Below, one piece after another: positions 8,969 to 16,418 of a stretch of 64,000 bases of DNA. Position 1 is the first letter of the stretch. Each line of letters begins with the position of its first letter. Below the pieces are notes generated by a model. The model was not told where the DNA came from. It was given only the letters and a program-made list of their open reading frames with translations, and ran no database searches. The stretch lies in assembly GCF_014205335.1 (NCBI RefSeq), contig NZ_JACHNH010000001.1, forward strand, positions 6,442,501 to 6,506,500. The letters are read 5' to 3'. The DNA is from Amorphoplanes digitatis (GTDB lineage Bacteria; Actinomycetota; Actinomycetes; Mycobacteriales; Micromonosporaceae). A program made the position numbers and the translations under genes.

Positions 8969-9814
8969 ATGGCTCAGACCGTCGAGGAGAAGGCCACCGC
9001 GGCCGCCACCGGCGCTTCCGCCACGGAGCGCTTCCAGGTCGACAAGACCCACGCCAGCGACACACCCCCGGAAAGGGTGAGCATGCTGGCCCGTCAGGTA
9101 CTCGAGGCCGTGCACGCGACGATCCGCGAGCACCAGGTGACCTATGCCGAGTACGACGCGCTGAAGGCCTGGCTGATTCAGGTCGGGGCCGACGGCGAGT
9201 GGCCGCTCTTTCTCGATGTGTTCGTGGAGCACGTCGTCGAGGAGGTGGCGAACGCGGACCGCGAGGGCAGCAAGGGCACGATCGAGGGACCGTTCTACGT
9301 TCCCGACGCGCCCGCCTTCAGCGCCGAGGCCACCCTCCCGATGCGCCCGGACGAGAAGGGCACGCCGATGACCTTCCACGGCCAGGTCCGGGCGGTGGAC
9401 GGCACGCCGCTCGGCGGCGCGCTGGTCGACATCTGGCACTGCGACGACGACGGCTTCTACGCACAGTTCGCCCCCGGAATTCCACAGTGGAATCTGCGGG
9501 GCCGGGTCACCGCCGACGAGAACGGCAACTTCACGATCCACACCATCCAGCCGGCGCCGTACCAGATCCCGACCGACGGGGCCACTGGCGCGATCATCCG
9601 TGCCGCGAACTGGCACGCCTGGCGGCCAGCCCACCTACACCTGAAGGTGTCCGCGGACGGCCACCAGCTGATCACCACACAGCTGTACTTCCCGGGCGAC
9701 CCGCACAACGAAGACGACATCGCCGCCGCGGTCAAGGCCGAACTCATGCTCGATCCGAGGCCCTCCGGTGACGGCGTCGACGTCGAGTACGACTTCGTCC
9801 TCGACCCCGCCTGA
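8969..9814 (+). CDS. catA: catechol 1,2-dioxygenase
   Basis: Intradiol dioxygenase opening catechol to cis,cis-muconate with a non-haem ferric iron, 281 residues. Iron ligands are visible: a tyrosine in CDDDGFYAQF, a tyrosine in PAPYQIPTDG, and two histidines in RPAHLHLKV. The N-terminal helical dimer domain and the linker IEGPFYVPDAP are typical of actinobacterial CatA. Start ATG at 8969 has GAAGGGA upstream; an earlier in-frame start would run into the end of catB. Hydroxyquinol dioxygenase is the main alternative, but the catB and catC neighbours favour catechol. Confidence 0.92.
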   Translation: MAQTVEEKATAAATGASATERFQVDKTHASDTPPERVSMLARQVLEAVHATIREHQVTYAEYDALKAWLIQVGADGEWPLFLDVFVEHVVEEVANADREGSKGTIEGPFYVPDAPAFSAEATLPMRPDEKGTPMTFHGQVRAVDGTPLGGALVDIWHCDDDGFYAQFAPGIPQWNLRGRVTADENGNFTIHTIQPAPYQIPTDGATGAIIRAANWHAWRPAHLHLKVSADGHQLITTQLYFPGDPHNEDDIAAAVKAELMLDPRPSGDGVDVEYDFVLDPA

Positions 9815-9817
9815 CCC

Positions 9818-10108
9818 ATGCTGTTCGCGGTGACGATGGAGGTCGCACTCCCCCACGACCTGGGGAACGACGCCCGCAACGACATCCTGGCCCGGGAGAA
9901 GGCCTACTCGCTCGGGCTCCAACGGGCCGGCGAGTGGGTCAGCATCTGGCGCATCGCCGGCCGGTACGCGAACCTGTCGATCTTCGACGTGGCGTCCAAC
10001 GACCGGCTGCACGAGATCCTCTGGAACCTACCGCTGTTCCGGTACATGACCATCGAGGTCACCCCCCTCGCCCGACATCCTTCAGATCTGTCCCTAACTC
10101 TCGAATAG
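9818..10108 (+). CDS. catC: muconolactone delta-isomerase
   Basis: Small cytoplasmic isomerase making beta-ketoadipate enol-lactone from muconolactone, 96 residues, the normal CatC size. The N-terminus MLFAVTMEVALPHDL and the segment GLQRAGEWVSIWRIAGRYAN are family signatures, and PLFRYMTIEVTPLARHPSD is the usual C-terminus. It starts 3 bp after catA stops. The genes for the later beta-ketoadipate steps (catD/pcaD, pcaIJ, pcaF) are not in the window. Confidence 0.93.
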   Translation: MLFAVTMEVALPHDLGNDARNDILAREKAYSLGLQRAGEWVSIWRIAGRYANLSIFDVASNDRLHEILWNLPLFRYMTIEVTPLARHPSDLSLTLE

Positions 10109-10222
10109 GGCTGTGACCAGCGCGTCAACGCTATCGAAGGCACGATGGCGCCCGCGTCGGCCGCCTTGCCCAGGTTGATGTGAGAACGGTCCACCTTTGC
10201 CCTGGACCCGTCCGCGCTCATC

Positions 10223-10262
10223 ATGTAACACTCTCGAACGTAGCGGCAATATTTCGTTACAT
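10223..10262. promoter_or_regulatory. spaced inverted repeat ATGTAAC / GTTACAT upstream of the aldehyde dehydrogenase
   Basis: ATGTAAC (10223-10229) and GTTACAT (10256-10262) are perfect 7-bp inverted arms 26 bp apart, centred about 70 bp upstream of the dehydrogenase start in the 203-bp gap after catC. The arms are AT-rich against a GC-rich background. The layout resembles an operator bound by a dimer pair or a looping repressor; the PaaX gene at the end of this operon is an obvious candidate ligand, but this is inference. Confidence 0.45.
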
Positions 10263-10311
10263 CGCCTGCGGGGCGGCGGTGGCACTAGTCAAAGGCGACG
10301 GAGAGGCAGCC

Positions 10312-11766
10312 ATGCAGACCCAGTTGATCATCGACAACGAGAGTCGAGACGCCGAGGGCGGAAAGACGTTCCAGCGGCGTAACCCGCTGACGGACGAGGT
10401 GGTCACCGAGGGCGCCGCCGCGAGTGTCGACGACGCCATCGACGCGGTGGAGTCCGCGTCCAGGGCGTTCGCCACCTGGTCCACCACGGGCCCGAGCGAG
10501 CGGCGCGCCGTCATGCTGAAGGCCGCCGACATCATGGAGCGGCGCACGCAGGAGCTCATCGAGACGATGATGTCCGAGGTCGGCGCCGCCCCGCTGTGGG
10601 CCGGCTTCAACGCGTTCCTCACCTCGCAGTTGCTGCGCGAGGCGGCCGGCCTGGCGACTCAGATTCAAGGCGAGACGCTCCCGACCGACAAGCCGGGCAC
10701 GCTGTCCATGACCGTGCGGCAGCCGGCCGGCGTGGTGCTGAGCATGGCGCCGTGGAACGGGGCGGGAGTCCTTGCCGCGCGGGCGATGGCGTACCCGATC
10801 GTCTGTGGCAACACGGTGGTGTTCCGTGCCTCGGAGACGAGCCCGCGGACGCACGCCATCATCGCCGAGATCATGCACGAGGCTGGTCTCCCGGCGGGGG
10901 TACTGAACTTCGTGACGAGCACGCCCGAGGACTCCGACCGCGTTGTCGAGGCGATCATCGCTCACCCCGCGGTCCGGCGGGTCAACTTCACAGGTTCCAC
11001 CGCGGTGGGGCGGATCATCGCGGAGAAGTCGGCCAAGCACCTCAAGCCGGCCCTGCTCGAGTTGGGCGGCAAGGCACCCTTCGTCGTGCTGGACGACGCG
11101 GACCTCGATGGTGCGGTCAACGCCGCCGTCTTCGGTTCGTTCCTGTACCAGGGCCAGATCTGCATGTCGACGGAGCGGTTCGTCGTGGACGAGTCGGTGG
11201 CGGACGAGTTCGTCACGAAGTTCGTGGAGCGCACGAAGGCGGTTGCGATCGCGGGCGACCCGATGAAGGACCCGACCTGCGTCGTCGGCCCGATGATCCG
11301 GGCGGAGTCCGGCACCCGGATCAACGGCCTGCTGGACGACGCGGTGTCCAAGGGCGCGAAGGTCGTGATCGGCGGACCCGCCGACGGGGCGTCGATGCCG
11401 GCCACGATCGTCGACAACGTGCGCTCGGACATGGCCATCTACGACCAGGAGACGTTCGGGCCGATCACCACGGTGGTGCGGGTCTCCGGCGTCGAGCAGG
11501 CGGTGCAGGTCGCCAACGACACCGAGTACGGCCTCGCCGCCGCCGTGTTCGGCGCCGACAGCGGCCGGGCGCTGCAGGTCGCCCTGCGGATCCAGGCCGG
11601 GCACGTGCATGTGAACGGCGCGACCGTGCAGAACGAGGCGCAGGCACCGTACGGCGGCGTGAAGGCGAGCGGATACGGCCGATTCGACGGTCGTGCGGTC
11701 ATCAACGAGTTCACCGATCTCAAGTGGGTGACGCTCGAGCCCTCCGACCAGCCCTACCCGTTCTGA
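10312..11766 (+). CDS. aryl-aldehyde dehydrogenase (salicylaldehyde/vanillin dehydrogenase-like)
   Basis: NAD(P)-dependent aldehyde dehydrogenase of 484 residues that oxidises an aldehyde to a carboxylate. The nucleotide-binding motif FTGSTAVG, the catalytic glutamate in LELGGKAPFVVLDDADLD and the catalytic cysteine in YQGQICMSTERF are all present. The N-terminal region with SMAPWNGAGVLAARAMAYP resembles salicylaldehyde and vanillin dehydrogenases. Start ATG at 10312 has GGAGAGG upstream. It is followed after 19 bp by an aryl-alcohol dehydrogenase, so the two likely take an aromatic alcohol to its acid. The acid could feed the catechol genes before it or the salicylate operon opposite. Confidence 0.87.
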   Translation: MQTQLIIDNESRDAEGGKTFQRRNPLTDEVVTEGAAASVDDAIDAVESASRAFATWSTTGPSERRAVMLKAADIMERRTQELIETMMSEVGAAPLWAGFNAFLTSQLLREAAGLATQIQGETLPTDKPGTLSMTVRQPAGVVLSMAPWNGAGVLAARAMAYPIVCGNTVVFRASETSPRTHAIIAEIMHEAGLPAGVLNFVTSTPEDSDRVVEAIIAHPAVRRVNFTGSTAVGRIIAEKSAKHLKPALLELGGKAPFVVLDDADLDGAVNAAVFGSFLYQGQICMSTERFVVDESVADEFVTKFVERTKAVAIAGDPMKDPTCVVGPMIRAESGTRINGLLDDAVSKGAKVVIGGPADGASMPATIVDNVRSDMAIYDQETFGPITTVVRVSGVEQAVQVANDTEYGLAAAVFGADSGRALQVALRIQAGHVHVNGATVQNEAQAPYGGVKASGYGRFDGRAVINEFTDLKWVTLEPSDQPYPF

Positions 11767-11785
11767 TCCTCGAGGGGAGGCGACC

Positions 11786-12892
11786 ATGAGCATGCAGGTC
11801 ACCGCGGCCGTTGCCCGTAAGCCGGGCGAGCCCTTGAGCATCGAGGAACTCGACCTCGACGACCTCCGCCCGAACGAGGTCCTGGTCCGGATGGTGGCGA
11901 GCGGCGTCTGCCACACCGACGCGATCGTCCGCGACCAGGTCTACCCCACGCCGCTGCCTGCGGTACTCGGTCACGAGGGCGCCGGTGTCGTGGAGCAGGT
12001 GGGCGACGGCGTCACGTCCGTCCGGCCCGGCGACCACGTACTACTGGCAGCCGCGTACTGCGGCCAATGCGACCGGTGCCGGGCCGGCCAGATGGCCTAC
12101 TGCGAGAACCTGTTCGCGGCCGACTTCGGGGGCAGGCGACCGGATGGCAGCACGGCCTTCGCGAAGGACGGCGAGGCCATCTCGTCACACTTCTTCGGCC
12201 AATCGTCGTTCGCCAGCCACGCGAACGTGGTTCAGGAGAGCGTGATCAAGGTCGATCCGCAGGTGCCACTCGAGGTTGTGGCGCCGCTGGGCTGTGGCAT
12301 ACAGACCGGCGCCGGCACGGTGCTCAACGAGCTCAGACCGAGTCTCAACAGCAGTCTCGTCGTCATCGGAACCGGTGCCGTCGGCTTCGGGGCGATCATG
12401 GCCGCGAAAGTGGCCGGCTGCGCCCAGGTGATCGCGGTCGACATCCACCCGTCGCGCCTCGAACTCGCGATGGAGCTGGGCGCCACCGACTCGATCAACA
12501 CCCGGGAGGGCGACCTCACCGAGGAGATCATGCGGCTCACCGGCGGCAAGGGCGCGAACTACGTGATCGACACGACCGCGCGGCCGGAGCTGCTGCGCAA
12601 GGGCGCGGACGCGCTCGGGCTCCGGGGAACGCTCGCCCTCGTCGGTGCCGCGAACCCGGGTACCGAAGTGAGCTTCGAGATCGGGCTCTCGCTGGTGAAG
12701 GGCTGGACATTCAAGACGGTGATTCAGGGCAGCTCCGTTCCGCAGGTCTTCATTCCCAAGCTGATCGAGCTCTGGGGCCAGGGCCGATTCCCGATGGACC
12801 GGATCATGCGGAACTACCGCCACGAGGACATCAACCAGGGCTTCGAGGATTCGCACTCCGGCCGGACCATCAAGCCGGTCATCGTCTACTGA
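11786..12892 (+). CDS. zinc-dependent aryl-alcohol dehydrogenase (XylB-like)
   Basis: A 368-residue medium-chain alcohol dehydrogenase of the benzyl-alcohol dehydrogenase type. Catalytic zinc ligands appear in SGVCHTDAIV and LGHEGAGVVEQVGDGV; the four structural-zinc cysteines are in YCGQCDRCRAGQMAYC; the NAD-binding glycines are in VIGTGAVGFGAIMAAKVAG. The lobe GCGIQTGAGTVLNELRP is shared with XylB. RBS-like GAGGGGAGG precedes the start. It forms a two-gene unit with the aldehyde dehydrogenase and is followed by a strong hairpin terminator, so an aromatic alcohol is probably oxidised stepwise to the acid. Confidence 0.9.
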   Translation: MSMQVTAAVARKPGEPLSIEELDLDDLRPNEVLVRMVASGVCHTDAIVRDQVYPTPLPAVLGHEGAGVVEQVGDGVTSVRPGDHVLLAAAYCGQCDRCRAGQMAYCENLFAADFGGRRPDGSTAFAKDGEAISSHFFGQSSFASHANVVQESVIKVDPQVPLEVVAPLGCGIQTGAGTVLNELRPSLNSSLVVIGTGAVGFGAIMAAKVAGCAQVIAVDIHPSRLELAMELGATDSINTREGDLTEEIMRLTGGKGANYVIDTTARPELLRKGADALGLRGTLALVGAANPGTEVSFEIGLSLVKGWTFKTVIQGSSVPQVFIPKLIELWGQGRFPMDRIMRNYRHEDINQGFEDSHSGRTIKPVIVY

Positions 12893-12912
12893 TCACGCAA
12901 GGGACCGCATCG

Positions 12913-12938
12913 GCGCGCCGGCCTCTCGGCCGGCGCGC
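12913..12938 (+). terminator. strong hairpin terminator after the alcohol dehydrogenase
   Basis: GCGCGCCGGCC (12913-12923) and GGCCGGCGCGC (12928-12938) form a perfect 11-bp GC stem with a TCTC loop, 20 bp past the dehydrogenase stop. There is no T-run, as is common for actinobacterial terminators. It separates the alcohol/aldehyde oxidation unit from the PaaX gene. Confidence 0.75.
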
Positions 12939-13008
12939 TGGGCGACCATAGACCCCAGCCGGCGGACCTCCGTGTCACGGTCAGACGGCCTGACGGCATC
13001 ATGGGACG

Positions 13009-13830
13009 GTGACGTTGAAGGCGCGTGGTCTGATCCTCGACCTGTTCGGGGACTACCTCCGGTATGCGGACGCCGAGGCCCGGCTGAGTCATCTCACGGA
13101 GCTGCTCGGCGCGTTCGACATCGCGCCCGCGACCGTGCGGGTCACGCTGTCGCGACTGCGCCGGGAGGGATGGTTCGTAACCCGCCGCGACGGTCGCGAG
13201 ACCATCTACGCGCTTACCCCGGACATCCTCGGCGTGCTGGATGAGGGCCGTGACCGGATCTTCGCTCCTCCGGCGGACCGCTGGGCTGGCGTCTGGACGG
13301 TGGTGATCTACCAGATGACCGAGTCTGAGCGGCAGGAGCGCATCCAGCTGCGCAAATCGCTCGCCTGGCACGGTTTCGGTCCGCTGACGACATCGACGTG
13401 GTTGTCGCCCGGAGACCGCCGCAAGGAGGTCCGTGAACTGGTGGACCAGTCCACGGAGGAACAGGTCGATGTCCTCTCCTGCATGTCCGAGGGGCCCGAG
13501 CACGACCGCGTGCTGGCGCGGCGCTGCTGGGACCTGGAGGCGCTGGCCAGTCAGTACTCCGAGTTCAACGACGAGCACCGGCATCTCCTGCGTGAAGCCC
13601 GCAGGCTCACCGGCGCGGGCGCGCTCGTGGCGCGCACCGAGCTCATCTCGACGTACCGGCACTTCCCTTTCCGCGACCCGCGCCTGCCGCCGGAGCTGCG
13701 GCCCGAGCCGTGGCCCGGCGTCGAGTCCTACGAGATCTTTCGCAGCGCGCACGCACGACTCGGGGACGCGGCCCGCGCGTACGTCGCAGGCGTGATCGGC
13801 CGGGAACTCCCGGAGACTCCCCTTCCCTAG
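13009..13830 (+). CDS. PaaX-family transcriptional regulator
   Basis: A 273-residue PaaX-like repressor, a family that commonly responds to aryl-CoA thioesters. The N-terminal winged helix is seen in LILDLFGDYLRYADAEA and APATVRVTLSRLRREGWF; the central and C-terminal PaaX domains follow (GVWTVVIYQM and YRHFPFRDPRLPPELRPEPW). Start is GTG at 13009. It converges on the six-gene salicylyl-CoA/gentisate operon, 13 bp away. As salicylyl-CoA and gentisyl-CoA would be intermediates there, it is a good candidate for that operon's regulator. Confidence 0.88.
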   Translation: MTLKARGLILDLFGDYLRYADAEARLSHLTELLGAFDIAPATVRVTLSRLRREGWFVTRRDGRETIYALTPDILGVLDEGRDRIFAPPADRWAGVWTVVIYQMTESERQERIQLRKSLAWHGFGPLTTSTWLSPGDRRKEVRELVDQSTEEQVDVLSCMSEGPEHDRVLARRCWDLEALASQYSEFNDEHRHLLREARRLTGAGALVARTELISTYRHFPFRDPRLPPELRPEPWPGVESYEIFRSAHARLGDAARAYVAGVIGRELPETPLP

Positions 13831-13843
13831 CTCGGGCCCGCGC

Positions 13844-14431
13844 TCAGAGCCAGGGACCGAGGGCCGCAGGCGTTGAGCTCCGCCCGGTCAGCCACGCTGC
13901 CAGGGCAGGACCCTCGCCCGCGGCCGATCGCCTACGGACGACGTCCGCGAGCAACGTGGTCGTGAAGTCGCCGGGAAGGTCCTCGAAGCTCACTCCGGTC
14001 CGCAGATCGACGGTGTGGATCATGACCTCGCGGGCGCGCATCCAGGGCACCTCGCTCGCCGGGACAGTGCGACCCTGTGCCGTGACAACCTCGTTCCGCC
14101 AGGTGTCGGCGGACAGTTCCGCGAAGGCCTTTTCGAGCTCCGCCGCCGACTCGCTGACGGCGGAGCGCAGCATCCCGGGCGACCACGCCGCCCCTTCCTC
14201 GATCTCCGCGGCGCGCTGCTCGGGCGATGCGTACATGCGGGCCTCGACGCCGGTGGCGGCCCAGGACACCAGCCGCAGCAACGCTTCGGCGTTGAAGTGG
14301 ACGTGCGCGACGACGTGCCGCCGCGACCAGCCCGGCAGCTCCGTAGGCCGGTCCAGGTCCCCGTCGGAGATGGTGTCGAGCTGCCTCAGGAACAGGTCGG
14401 TGCCGCCGCGCACCCAGTCCCGCGCGGTCAC
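13844..14431 (-). CDS. mycothiol-dependent maleylpyruvate isomerase family protein
   Basis: A 195-residue DinB/MDMPI-fold protein expected to isomerise maleylpyruvate to fumarylpyruvate using mycothiol. The metal-site helix ELPGWSRRHVVAHVHFNAEA carries the family histidines, followed by SWAATGVEARMYASPEQRAA, and a second motif AREVMIHTVDLRTG. The start is GTG at 14431, which overlaps the previous gene's stop as GTGA, so it is translationally coupled to the FAH-family gene. As last gene of the operon after gentisate dioxygenase, the role is well supported. Mycothiol dependence also supports an actinobacterial host. Confidence 0.87.
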   Translation of the reverse strand: MTARDWVRGGTDLFLRQLDTISDGDLDRPTELPGWSRRHVVAHVHFNAEALLRLVSWAATGVEARMYASPEQRAAEIEEGAAWSPGMLRSAVSESAAELEKAFAELSADTWRNEVVTAQGRTVPASEVPWMRAREVMIHTVDLRTGVSFEDLPGDFTTTLLADVVRRRSAAGEGPALAAWLTGRSSTPAALGPWL

Positions 14432-15258
14432 TCCGCGCGTGCCCGGTTCGTGAGCCGGCCGAGTCCACCGATCTCGGTGACCAGGAGTGCTCCGTCGGTC
14501 AGATAGCGAGGCGGCTTGCGGGCATGTCCGACACCGCCGGGGGTTCCGGTGGCTATGACGTCGCCGGGCCGCAGCGTGATGATCGTGGAGATGTACCGAA
14601 CCAGCGCCACCGGATCGAAGACGAGGTCGGAGGTGTCCGCCTTCTGCACCATCTCGCCGTCGACCGAGGCGGACAGCGGCAGGGCCGGCCGGACGCCGCC
14701 CGGTAGCTCGTCCGGGGTGACAAGGACCGGGCCGAGCGGCGTGGTCGCCTCGAACGTCTTGCCCTGTGTCCATTCCGTGGTCCGATACTGCCAGTCGCGC
14801 ATGGTCACATCGTTGAGCACGGTGAAGCCGACGATCGCCCGGATCGCTGCCTCCTCGTCCGCCCGCCGGACGGGATGGCCGATCACGATCGCGAGTTCGG
14901 CCTCCCAGTCCACCGCCGCTGACTCGGGCGGTAACAGGATCTCATCGCCGGCGCCGATCAGCGCATCTGCGAACTTCGTGAACAGCGTCGGGTACTCCGG
15001 CAGGTCGCGACCCATCTCCAGAATGTGATTGCGGTAGTTCAGTCCCACGCAGAGCACCTTGCCGGGAGACAGCACAACCGGGGCGTACTCCCGCTCCGCC
15101 AAGCCGTGCTCCGGTCCGGACGCTGCGGCGGCAACGGCCGGCCAGTCGTCGTCGGCGAGCAGGGCGCCGACGTCGGTGTGCCCGGTCTCGACGGCGGTCG
15201 CGCCGTCGATGCGGATCGCGCGGGTGCCCTGGGGGGTGCGGATCGTCGCGAGTCTCAT
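14428..15258 (-). CDS. fumarylacetoacetate hydrolase family protein (probable fumarylpyruvate hydrolase)
   Basis: A 276-residue FAH-family hydrolase that should split fumarylpyruvate to fumarate and pyruvate as the last step of gentisate breakdown. The entry motif KVLCVGLNYRNHILEMG, the metal acids in VDWEAELAIVIGHPVR, and the C-terminal DVIATGTPGGVGHARKPPRY are all canonical. Its ATG at 15258 overlaps the stop of gentisate dioxygenase (ATGA), and its own stop overlaps the maleylpyruvate isomerase start. FAH-family members also act as hydratases or decarboxylases, so the fumarylpyruvate role rests mainly on context. Confidence 0.87.
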   Translation of the reverse strand: MRLATIRTPQGTRAIRIDGATAVETGHTDVGALLADDDWPAVAAAASGPEHGLAEREYAPVVLSPGKVLCVGLNYRNHILEMGRDLPEYPTLFTKFADALIGAGDEILLPPESAAVDWEAELAIVIGHPVRRADEEAAIRAIVGFTVLNDVTMRDWQYRTTEWTQGKTFEATTPLGPVLVTPDELPGGVRPALPLSASVDGEMVQKADTSDLVFDPVALVRYISTIITLRPGDVIATGTPGGVGHARKPPRYLTDGALLVTEIGGLGRLTNRARAE

Positions 15259-16376
15259 CAGCTCTCCACCTGCTCGGCCGGGTGTGTGCGGAGCAGGGAC
15301 AGTCGCTCCAGGATCGGCGCGTCCGAGACGGCGAACAGATCCAGGCCGGTGTGCGTACGAAGGGACACGTCCGTCCAGGACGGGATCGCGACGACATCGC
15401 CGTGCGTCAGCGAATGCTCGGCGCCGTTGAGGACCACCGTGCCCGTACCCTCGAACACCTGCCAGACGGACGACGCGGTGGTCCGGCCGGGCCTGCTCAC
15501 CGCACCGGCCCGCAGCCGGTGCATCTCGGTGCGCATCGTGGTGAGCGCGTCCCCTCCGGTCGTGGGGTTGGTGAACCGGACAGCCGCATGTCCCGCTTCG
15601 ACGACGCCGGGATGCCCTTCGTCCTCCAGCTCCAGCTGGGCGGTCAGAGCCGCGTCCGTGTGCGCCCACCGGTACGCCATCAGCGGGGACGACGGTTGTG
15701 CTCCGACGGCCGAGACGGGGGTGAGACCGGGACCGCCCCAGAGACGTTCGCCGCGACTGCGGGCCGGCGTCGTGGTGTCGCGGACGACATCCGGTCCGAA
15801 CTCGAAGAATCCCTGGTCGGTGGTGGCGACGAAGGGGATGTCGAGTCCGTCCAGCCACGTCATCGGGACGTCGGAGACATTCTGGTGGCCGTGGAACCGC
15901 CACCCGGGCGTCAGCAGGAGGTCGCCGCGCCGCATCGCGACCGGGTCACCGTCGACGACCGTCCACACGCCCTCGCCTTCGAGCACGAATCGGAACGCCG
16001 TCTGGGTGTGCCGATGCTCGGGCGCGTTCTCCCGCGGCCCCAGGTACTGGATCGCCGCCCAGAGCGTGGGGGTGGCATACGGGTCACCGGGGAGGCCGGG
16101 ATTGCCGAGACCGATGGCGCGACGCTCGCCACCACGTCCGACCGGCACGAGCTCGGCGCTGCGGGCGGCCAGCGGGTACAGGTCCGCCCACCGCCACAGG
16201 TGCGGCACCGCCCTGGGTTCCGGTGCGAACGGCATCAGTCCCTCGCGGGTCCGCCACAGCGGTGTCATGCCGGCGGCGTCGAAGTCGCGGTACAGCGCGG
16301 CGAGCTTCGCCTGATGCTCGGGGGTGTCGAAGCCGCTGGCAGCGGCGCCCCCAGAGGTCTGGTCGAGCGTGGTCAT
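15258..16376 (-). CDS. gentisate 1,2-dioxygenase
   Basis: Bicupin extradiol-type dioxygenase of 372 residues that opens gentisate to maleylpyruvate with Fe(II). The first cupin contains PEHRHTQTAFRFVLEGEG, with two histidines and a glutamate as metal ligands, and WRFHGHQNV supplies the third histidine; the second cupin ends with HSLTHGDVVAIPSW. Length and the N-terminal LAALYRDFDAAGMTPLWRTR fit gentisate enzymes. It is the fourth gene of the six-gene operon and is coupled to the FAH-family gene by an ATGA overlap. Confidence 0.9.
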   Translation of the reverse strand: MTTLDQTSGGAAASGFDTPEHQAKLAALYRDFDAAGMTPLWRTREGLMPFAPEPRAVPHLWRWADLYPLAARSAELVPVGRGGERRAIGLGNPGLPGDPYATPTLWAAIQYLGPRENAPEHRHTQTAFRFVLEGEGVWTVVDGDPVAMRRGDLLLTPGWRFHGHQNVSDVPMTWLDGLDIPFVATTDQGFFEFGPDVVRDTTTPARSRGERLWGGPGLTPVSAVGAQPSSPLMAYRWAHTDAALTAQLELEDEGHPGVVEAGHAAVRFTNPTTGGDALTTMRTEMHRLRAGAVSRPGRTTASSVWQVFEGTGTVVLNGAEHSLTHGDVVAIPSWTDVSLRTHTGLDLFAVSDAPILERLSLLRTHPAEQVES

Positions 16377-16418
16377 GCTGCCCTCCTCGGGTCTGGTCGT
16401 GTGATTGATCTAGCGGGA

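Noticed and set aside
9904..10224. Minus-strand frame in the catC-dehydrogenase gap
   Set aside because: Overlaps catC antisense and has no recognisable similarity or ribosome site.
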